From positions 10,258,175-10,322,174 of the forward strand of contig OW203727.1 of assembly GCA_934045075.1 (NCBI GenBank): a stretch of 64,000 nt of DNA, in the 5' to 3' direction. This stretch comes from Yponomeuta sedellus. Lineage: Eukaryota > Arthropoda > Insecta > Lepidoptera > Yponomeutidae. This document shows, one piece after another, positions 55,846-64,000 of the stretch (position 1 is its first letter; the number at the start of each line of letters is the position of its first letter). The position numbers were made by a program, and so were the translations under genes. The notes under the pieces were generated by a model. That model had not been told where the DNA came from and made no database searches. It was given only the letters and a program-made list of their open reading frames with translations.

Positions 55846-57139
55846 AGTAATTCATTGGTATTTAAAGTATCATAAAAGCTCTCAAATTGTAAAATAAGAA
55901 GGCTCCTCGCTCACTATAATGTTACTCCAATTTACATACTTTTTCTTAGCTAATTTCTATAAATTTCCTACGAAACACCCACGTAATTTAATGCAGTGAC
56001 ATTTTCACATTTTGCTATGCTTATTGATTCTTTGTTTATTTGTTAACGTAAAAGCTGTGTAGAGACAATTTGAACCTTTCAGCTCCACTGCAGGGATGGT
56101 ATGAGTAGGTACAATAGTTTACCAAGACGCCTCATCCGGTGACACTGCGGCTGACGAGCTATACAGTCACCTCACAGCCCCGAGACAGCAGTCGATGCAC
56201 GTATCAGAAAAGCAGAGCAGCACCCCAGCATCAGCTAATTACTAGGCAGGTACGTACACCCAAACAGAGCCTCGCAAATTGTTAATTATTCGTACGCAAT
56301 CACGCGTCTATGAAGAGCTGTTTGTTTGCGCAGTGTTGTTATCAAAGCCATGTGTTTAGACCGTGATGTTGATCTAGCACTCACCGCGGATACGATCTAA
56401 ATTGCCTTGTACTGCCACACCGTTAAGGGGAAATAGGGTGTTGTGGCCCTCGGCGCTGAAAGACAACGCCCCGTGTTGCGCGGGGAATCTTTGTGCTGCT
56501 TAAACGGTATGCTCGCTTTACACCATGTAGATAGGCCAGTTGCTAAATGAGTACTGAGTGCACTGTATTATGATCCACTTTAATTAGAAACGGGGAATAA
56601 ATTTAACAGTATTTAGATAATCATACGACTGACGGCTGATTGATCGGTAAACAGTGTAGTCTGGAAACTAAAGTTGGCGACCGGCCACCGCCGTCTCTGT
56701 AAGCGTCGCCGTGTCTTATGTAGAGTTGTAGACATTGTGGCCTAATTACTCAATGATAAGGGCATTCATGTACATTATCAACTCGCGGCTGTATACCGGA
56801 GATGTAGGCAGAGACCAGGGTTTGCCACCTGCCACATTCTTTGCAGACCTCTTTCGCTTCATCAACAGTTTGTTGCTTTTACTCACGCCGGCTTCAGGTA
56901 CTTTAATTATTTATAACTTTAAAAGTAAAACGGCTTTTATGGCTATGCCGTTACGTCTGACATCCGCTACGCTTGCACATTTTTGAGGATTTTAAGAAAA
57001 TGCGTATCCTTTTATTTAATATTGACTGTATATTTACTATATTATAAAATTACAAAGTCTTTAAATACATTTTTTTTCCTAAACCTAGTTTTTGAGAAAA
57101 CTTTTTTATTTGCATTTTGTTTCAATATTGGTATTTTCA
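55846..57139. other. Unassigned DNA with an R8 fragment
   Basis: 56090-56560 is GC-richer and repeat-free with no long frame. R8 is at about 56755-56910 ('gtaggcagagaccagg', 'cgcttcatcaac'). No gene is supported. Confidence 0.35.
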
Positions 57140-57490
57140 TTATAAGCCCATTATGTCCCCACCGAGGGGCACGGTCTCTTCCCTAAGGAAGGTATAGACC
57201 ACCAATCCGAGATTGGTGGAGGCTTGCTAGACTAGTGGCTGGTCTTACTGTCAGAAGTTTTCAAGCCGCCATAAGTCCTCTGAATTGGTTATTTAGTCAT
57301 CTGAATATAACCAATTCAGATGACTTAATTTGCCATCTATCGACGGCAGCCACCACCGACTGTTTAACGTGCTTTGCGAAGCACGGAACAGTTCGGAAAA
57401 ATACCACTAGCGTTAGTCACCCATCCATGCACTAAACCCCACTCTATGTTGTGATCGCTTGAGATCACTCAGGCAGCCGGGGCTACGAGG
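57140..57490 (+). repeat. Dispersed repeat R2, near full-length, with internal rearrangement
   Basis: R2 runs from 'gaggggcacggtctcttccc' to 'tgctttgcgaagcacggaac' and 'taccactagcgttagtcacc'. Its middle is replaced by a hairpin with 14-nt arms at 57279-57292 and 57307-57320. Confidence 0.65.
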
Positions 57491-57801
57491 GATTCATTGT
57501 CATAATAATAATGAAATAAATAAATAAAATTTTGTATTACTTTAAAAGGATTAATTGTAGGTTACGTAAGGCATATTGTTATTCCTCATTTAATGAATAG
57601 ATATTCAGAAGATGCAAGACATAAGCAAGATGTAAATGTGCGGCAATAAGTTGTACCAACATAACTAAAATATCAGAGACCCATACTCTTTAAAATATAA
57701 CATATTCATATACATTTTCCCTATGTGATTTGGACTATGGCAACATATTGATTGACATCTCAACTGTTGTAAATTGAGTAGTAGAGACACTCGTGCACAT
57801 A

Positions 57802-59157
57802 GGCTGCTACTTATGTATGCGGAATCTGGGATTCCAATAATTTTAAACGCAATGTCTGACCTTCATGGTCAAATTCGTTCTTTTTTTAAATACTGGCCGC
57901 TAATATTTTTCTCTTAAATACGTTAGCGTTTTTTTTTTGTTGGGTTTAAAATGTCATATCGCTAAAAAAATGGAACTTACTAGTGAAAATATTCGTGCTA
58001 TGATTTATTACGATTTTCGACGTGGTTTAACGCAACAACAGTGCGTAGATCAATTAACTTCAACTTTTGGTGGTAAAGCTCCATCAAAAACGACTGTGTA
58101 TCACTGGTTTAGTGAGTTTAATCGCGGGCGCAGTAAGCTCACGGACGAAGTTAAAGAAGGTCGCCCGAAATCGGTGGTTGTGCCACAAAATATTGAAGCT
58201 GTGCGAAAACTAATAATGCAAGACCGCCGTGTTACGTATCGCGAGATAGAGGCTATTCTGGGCATATGTATGACGAGCATTCATAGGATATTACATGAAC
58301 ATTTGTCTGTAAAAATAATTTGTTCGCGTTGGATCCCGCACAACTTAACTCAGGATCAAAAAGAGGCTCGCGTCGAATGGTGCAAGAAAACCTTAAAAAA
58401 ATTCAACGGAGGCGACTCAAAATCTGTTTATAATATCTACACAGGTGACGAATCCTGGATCTACGCGTACGATCCCGAAACTAAACAACAATCAACAGTT
58501 TGGGTGTTTCAAAATGAGCCAAACCCTACGAAAGTGGCTCGTGCAAAAAGCACTGTAAAGCAAATGGTGGCCTGCTTTTTTGGTATTAATGGCCATGTGG
58601 CTACAATACCACTGGAGAATCGCAGAACGGTTAATTCGGAGTGGCACACGATCATTTGTTTGCCGGAAGTATTTGAAGAAATACGCTTAAACAACCAGCG
58701 ACGCAGAATCATAATTCACCATGACAATGCCAGCTGTCATACATTTCAGGAAACAATTACATTTTTGGATGGTCAAAAAATAGAATTTATAGGTCATCCA
58801 TCGTACAGACCTGATTTGGCTCCCAAAGATTTCTATTTATTCCCAAATGTAAAGAATAAATTACGTGGTTAACGATTTTCGACCCGTGAAGATGCCGTAG
58901 ATGCGTTCAAACAGCACGTTTTGGAGATAACTCAATCACAGTGGAAAAAGTGTTTTACAAATTGGTTTCACCGAATGCAAAAGAGCATCATAGTGATCAT
59001 AGTGGAGAATACTTTGAAAAACAATACTCAACACTTTATTGCATTCCACAAGTTTCAAGGTTGTTATATTATAACTTAACAGTTATTTAAAAATAAAAGC
59101 ATATTTAGCCATATACATTTGTTTATTTTTTCTATTCCGCATACATAAGTAGCAGCC
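57802..59157 (+). mobile_element. Mariner transposon with perfect 24-nt terminal repeats
   Basis: The ends at 57802-57825 and 59134-59157 are exact reverse complements, starting ggctgctacttatgtatgcg. TA precedes the left end at 57800-57801 (t, a), but no TA abuts the right end exactly, so the precise borders may lie a few bases further out. The length of 1356 bp is normal for mariner. It encodes a nearly intact transposase. Confidence 0.9.
57970..59079 (+). pseudogene. Mariner transposase with a single premature stop
   Basis: The start at 57970 (MELTSENIRAMIYYDF) is chosen because mariner transposases begin shortly before this helix. An upstream in-frame ATG at 57937 also exists. Visible in order: paired helix-turn-helix DNA-binding region (VYHWFSEFNRGRSKL; GRPKS; RRVTYREIEAI), WIPHNLT, TGDESWIYAYD (first D), HHDNASCHT (second D) and RPDLAPKDFYLFP (third D), with 34 residues between the last two: DD34D. 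The usual YSPDLAP reads YRPDLAP. The frame stops at 58870-58872 after NKLRG, but the next codons continue RFSTREDAVDAF and stay open to 59079. A single nonsense change therefore separates this from a 369-residue frame. It is probably inactive as read. Confidence 0.9.
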
Positions 59158-60084
59158 CTCTCATAGATTAACCGCACATACAAACAAATATAATATATAG
59201 GATACAAAAGTAAAGTAGAGATAATATTTTAAAGTAGAGATAATATTTAGAGGCTAAAAGTTTCGCCTATACCGGGACTCGAACCCGCGACCTCTGGCTA
59301 ACTGTACCAGCGCTCTCCCAATTGAGCAGCGAAATTTCGAACATCTTTGCAATATTCTCTGTATCACCAATAATATTAAGTAGATAATGTTAACAGAGAT
59401 AATATTAACAAGCAAATATTACTACAAAAGCCTGTTTTCGATTATTAAAAATATCGACCAAATTATGAAGCCATTTCCTCGTAAAATTAATTTTCGTTTA
59501 AGTAATCAAAAAGTACACAAGCTGGAATTCTGTCTGTAAGGACAAATTACCTGACGATAATCAATTAGTGAGTTGAAGTCAATATGCGTTTAATTGGACA
59601 AACGCCAACCAAAAACATAATTGGATCATTCAGTTTGGTTAATGACATGGTTATATTAACACTGAGCTTTATTTTATCCGATCTTTTAAACAGCATCAAT
59701 TTTTAAGTTTACGGTTATACAAGAGTTTTTGTGCTTTTGATTGGTAATCTTCACTTATGACATGGCCATAATACATAGCTATGCATTTAGTTTACCCCCT
59801 AATGTTGTTTTGTCATATTTACTAGCCTACAACCCATTGTCAGACTCACGAAATATACAAAAAAATATAATTTTTATTGAAAAGTGAAAGTTTTAAGAAT
59901 ACGAATAAGCCGTTTTGGAGGAGTTCGATGACAAACACTGTGACACGAAATATTTATGTGTGACTTCTATGTATAAAAGCTAAGCAAAATTGTACGAACG
60001 ATGGATTAATAGTATTCATGGTTGATTTTGCTGACACCGCCTACCCCAAAATATAACTCTGAATTGGTTACGACTAGTCCACAC
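59158..60084. other. Unassigned DNA with R9 copy 3
   Basis: Apart from the tRNA-like R9 copy at 59235-59375 nothing is recognised. Confidence 0.35.
59235..59375 (-). repeat. tRNA-like core with conserved flanks (R9), copy 3
   Basis: Read on the minus strand, gatacagagaatatt and gttcgaaatttc precede a tRNA-like core (59263-59332) with ctggt/gccag arm partners and box B gggttcgagtccc. agcctctaaata follows. The 5' acceptor strand is degraded. Confidence 0.6.
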
Positions 60085-60425
60085 TCGGAATCAATCACTT
60101 GGTTAAGCTACAACAGGCGCGGTCAGGTACGGGATGGGTGAGCGTCCCGTGACGACCGCTAGTGGCATTTTTCCGAGCGCTTCCGTGCTTCGCAAGGCAC
60201 GCTAAGCCATTGGTGCCGGCTGTCATATAATGGCAGTCGTTAAGCCATGTCAGAGGCCTTATGGACGGCTTGATAGCTTCTGACAGTAAGGCCCGCCACT
60301 GTCTTACAATCCTCCACCAACCCGGACTTGGCCCCCGTGGTGGAGTATGGCCTAACTTTCCTGCGTTGCAGGAAGAGACCTGTGCTCCAACAGTGGGGAC
60401 ATACAAGGGTTGATAACGAGTCCAC
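60085..60425 (-). repeat. Dispersed repeat R2, full-length reverse copy
   Basis: It covers the whole R2 unit in reverse, from 'ttccgtgcttcgcaaggcac' to 'cctgcgttgcaggaagagac' and 'acatacaagggttgata'. The 110-codon minus frame inside is a by-product, as the equivalent frame in the other copies is broken. Confidence 0.7.
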
Positions 60426-62774
60426 ACTGGTTTACACTGTTGCGCTGTATATCACAGAGCGAGAGCAAGTTTCTTTGTGGGCAAGTTGAAAGGAGGAGAA
60501 AGGTTGGAAGTGGAAATATTTTTTGCGCCATGAATAAATAAATATGTACCACGGGGTTGCAATCAGCGCCTTCCCTTTGGGGCACTGGGGGAACTGTGAG
60601 AAGACCGTCTGATGATGATGTCGACTTCTTGAGAGCGCGCTGGTGCTAATGTGTATATAATCTAATGGAGATAAATTATTACGTATAGTTATAGTTTCAT
60701 ATATTATCATGTAGCTAGACAAGGCAAGTAGGTACCTCTACTTTGCGTGCCCGACTAAGTGCCAGCCACCTATGCGCCCGCTACTGTCACTATAAACTCA
60801 GCTGTTTTCGTAGTCCAACATCCTCAAAAAATGCAGAATGATTCAGAAAGTAATAAAATGTATAAATACGACACATGTTCTACAGTGAACAGGTGCGACT
60901 AGACAGGGATAGACTAGGCCGAACCTTGCCTTGCTAACTGCTCGCCTGAAAAGTTCCAATTAGCAGTACCCATTTCATGTCAAAAGTTGCCGCTCATGAG
61001 AAATCCATCCATTCCTATTATTCAATTTCCAACAGAACTATGCCAACTATAAGCACCGAATAAAGACAAACTAGCGCCAACTGATTAATTAACTTTGAAT
61101 AATAATTCACACATTCGCGTAGGAAAGTTCTAGTGAAATGCCGCTAGCGATCTCGGAACAATTGCGATGCGATATGCAGTGCACGGAGTTGTTGCATAAA
61201 CTAATTTTGGTAATACTTTTGCCGCGTGAAGGCTGTGACTAGTGCTGACTGTTTTAGCAGTAGCAAAATAAATATCAACATTCGTATCAATGAGTATTTA
61301 AACCGATCTAAGGCATTTTAACCAAAAAAGTGGATATATTCTGCAAAAAAACAAGATAAAACTTGATAATTTTGTATCGGTAACAATTTTGTCGAAAATG
61401 GCCAGGAGTGGTCGAATCACAGGTCAGGTGATCCGCGAACCAACTTGACGTTTGTTTGTCAGTTTGACGTCCCTAACCCCTGCGCGATGCCTTAAGTATT
61501 GCTCAAGAGCCTATGTACCGCCGGCATATTTTAAAAATGGATTTTTATTTGTAGACAATGTTGACTGTTTTGGGAGCAGTAGCATACTTAATTTCAATTA
61601 TGACATAGGCTATAATATAATCTGGGGGCTTTCTCTTGAGGTAAAAATTTAAAAAAACGCACGTACTAACTGAACGTACCTGTGTTCTTACTTACTCGGT
61701 TTGCCATAGGCCATCCTTTGCGGGTAAATGAAATGAAACTATCGTAAGGCAAGTGCTCGAGTTTCAGTACAATTTCATACATTTAAAACTGTAAGTTGGG
61801 TAGGGTTATCTTAATTATTATATATATACCTACTATTTAGTTTTAAACCCGCCGATTGTATAATCTTTACTGGTACAATAAAGAATTTAGTAATAATAAT
61901 ATAAATAATAATAGTGTCGTTGCGTTACTTCAGAAATGAAACCGCAAGTGCGGTCTCAAACATCAATCTCTTTGGAAACGGCCAAATATGCGTTTGCCCC
62001 TGAAAACTTGAAGCGAAATAGAAGAAAAATATCAGACAAATAAAGTGAAAAAACATTCTTACACTTTTGCATGAGCCGAATCTGGAGCCTGCTAAGAGTT
62101 CTTGGAAAGATATAATGAAAACACGATATTCTTGGCATCTTTTCACAGTTAGGTTCTGCTTAAATAACCATAAACTTTTGCGGCATAAATCACTGTTCTC
62201 AAGGCTCTCGCGCCCACAAGTAACAACAAACGAAAATAAGTTCGCACCGAAAAGCTTTTAACTAACATGCCTTTGAAGCGTCGCGGCACAAGGGAAAGTT
62301 ATCACGTTTTTCTGAGTTAACATAAACTGCAATTACTGAGTCAACAAACGTTTCGAGGAAGGAAAGGCGTTTTTTGCGGCACGGCCGCGAGACGAGAAGG
62401 CTACAAAAAGCGACGCAAGAAAGAAACCCTAAATAGATATTTTATCACTTTTATAGCCATTTACGCAACACAGCGTCTTTGAATTACAGACATTAATACG
62501 CGTACTTTGTATTTTATTTTTATGAAAACGGGCCCATTTTCGCTGCGATTGAACCCTTTGAGAATTTCGAGGAGATGACTTCCACACAATAATTTCAAAA
62601 CAAAACACAATCGCTTTGTCCTGGTCACGAATTTGAAACCCTATCCTCGGCGGCCACACGTTGTGATTAAGGTGCTACTCCATTTCTCCCGAGTCCTTTC
62701 GTCTTATGTGCACTACAGTAGGACGTGTATAAGTCATGCTGAGTGTCGATACCTTTCTACGTGTAACGTACAGA
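60426..62774. other. Unassigned DNA with one LINE tail
   Basis: 61830-61900 ('aacccgccgattgtataatc', 'ggtacaataaagaattta') matches 30870-30935. The small frames between 61925 and 62659 lie on both strands and have no motif. Confidence 0.35.
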
Positions 62775-63145
62775 TCGATATCAACCCTTGTATGTTCCCA
62801 CTGCTGGGGCACGGGTTTTTTTTTTGCATCGCAGAAAGGTTAGGCCATACTCCACCACGGGGCCAAGTCCGTGTTGGTGGAGGATTGTAGGACAGTGGCG
62901 GGCCAATTATCATAATTTATCAAGCCGCCCATAAGGCCTCTAACATGGCTTGACGACGGCCATTACATGACTGCCGGCTCCAACGGCTTAACGTGCCTTG
63001 CGAAACGCGGAAGCGCTCAGAAATATGCCACTAGCGGTTGTCACGGGAAGGTCACCCATCGTGCTTCTGACCGTGCCTGTTGTTGCTTAACTCAAGTGAT
63101 TAATTCCAATCACTCGGTTCGACTAGGCCACGGGCGCTTCGATTG
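62775..63145 (+). repeat. Dispersed repeat R2, full-length plus copy
   Basis: It carries all R2 landmarks in order: 'tcaacccttgtatgttccca', 'catcgcagaaaggttaggcc', 'ccgcccataaggcctct', 'tgccttgcgaaacgcggaag', 'atgccactagcggttgtcac' and 'ggccacgggcgcttc'. It is a good reference for the family consensus. Confidence 0.7.
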
Positions 63146-64000
63146 ACATATATTGACGAGACCTTAAGTATGGATTCAGTGATGTAGGTTATTACTCAAC
63201 CTTGATTTCATATAACCACAAATAAACCCATGTTGCATTAAATACGAGTATTGCTTGCATGTCAACTCACTATTTGTAACGCTGTACCCACTGAATCATT
63301 ATAAAAGGGCCACCCTAAGTAGGTTACTAGTGGGTCAGTCACGCAAAAAATTGCCGCGCAATAAGTTAAATCTCCATGTTTCCGGCGTTTCTAAAAATCT
63401 ACTGAAATATGATGGTCGGGGTTAATTTTTATTTATATTTAGGCACACGAAAGGGCGAGTCATTCTGTTAGGCGGGAAGACGTCCAGTGGACAAGGTAGC
63501 CACTGAGTGGCGTGTAAGAATGGGCCGACGGACGGTCCATTTCGGCGGCTCACTGGGCTGGTAGAGAAGACTACCAGCCCAGTGAGCCGCCGAAATGGAC
63601 GAGACTAGCACCTGACTTCCCTTTTACGCCATCCCACCCGGGGTGGGCGTAAAAGAGAAGAGATCGATAGATAATTCTGTAGAGATTTTTAACCATATAG
63701 CTTCTTTAAAGTAAATGATTTAAAATTCTATAGTTCTAAAATTGCTACTTAGTAATGTTAATTTATAACGACGGACATTATTTTGTAGTTGATGTATTTT
63801 AATTTTATGAAGTTGGTTTTTACATTGTAACTTTATTTACATTACAAAGCAGCACCGTTTTATGTTATTGCTACCCTTTTTAAAGGGGTTTTCATTATTT
63901 TTAAAGAACTTTTAAGTGAATTTCAACGTGGTGCTATTCCTGTCTGAGTCTCTATGCTGATGCCGTAAATTAACGTGTTACTTTGAAATTTTCGTTGGTA
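63146..64000. other. Unassigned DNA with two hairpins
   Basis: A perfect hairpin with 30-nt arms at 63535-63564 and 63571-63600 (6-nt loop), and a shorter imperfect one around 63618-63655 (ttttacgcc / gggcgtaaaa). No gene is seen. Confidence 0.5.

Noticed and set aside
60095..60427. 110-codon minus-strand frame
   Set aside because: It lies wholly inside repeat R2, and the same region is interrupted in the other R2 copies.

Overview
The window reads as nuclear DNA of a lepidopteran insect (moth or butterfly). It is AT-rich, has spliced genes with long introns, and is crowded with insect transposable elements: mariner, a PIF/Harbinger element, a Helitron with the terminus usual in Lepidoptera, non-LTR retrotransposon fragments whose 3' tails end in short microsatellites, several tRNA-derived SINE families and many small inverted-repeat elements. 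There is no operon, no bacterial or organellar gene and no CRISPR-like array. The species cannot be named from the sequence.

Two host genes can be built from end to end on the + strand. The first (18618-21219, two exons) encodes a predicted secreted protein of 295 residues: a signal peptide, 12 cysteines, then a proline/methionine/glutamine-rich tail. I do not recognise its family. The second (32549-41298, nine exons) encodes a complete cytochrome P450 of the CYP4 clan, about 518 residues, with an N-terminal membrane anchor, I-helix GHDTT, ExxR and the [10 protein letters not shown] heme loop. All its splice phases agree, and a polyadenylation signal follows the stop. Its introns hold SINEs, tRNA-like repeats and a long inverted repeat.

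The coding mobile elements are: a non-LTR reverse transcriptase fragment (12471-13478, minus); a decayed mariner (27983-29256); a rearranged CR1/Jockey-like reverse transcriptase fragment (29595-30583, plus); a whole PIF/Harbinger element (47013-49954) with matching ends, TAA target duplications, a split transposase and an opposite-strand MADF protein gene; and a nearly intact mariner (57802-59157). Non-coding elements include a small Helitron (51156-51372), at least seven inverted-repeat elements, three tRNA-derived SINE families with a further SINE head, and several dispersed repeat families with 2 to 10 copies each.

By block: 1-12470 is repeats and unassigned sequence. 12471-13680 is a LINE fragment abutting a SINE. 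13681-18617 is repeats. 18618-21219 is the secreted-protein gene. 21220-32548 is repeats with one mariner and one LINE. 32549-41298 is the P450. 41299-47012 is mostly unassigned. 47013-49954 is Harbinger. 49955-64000 is repeats with one Helitron and one mariner. I see no new defence or enzymatic system. The most unusual signals are the interlocked two-gene Harbinger, a series of perfect short-loop hairpins (several arising inside SINE copies), a repeat family carrying a tRNA-like core between conserved flanks, and the unrecognised secreted protein.
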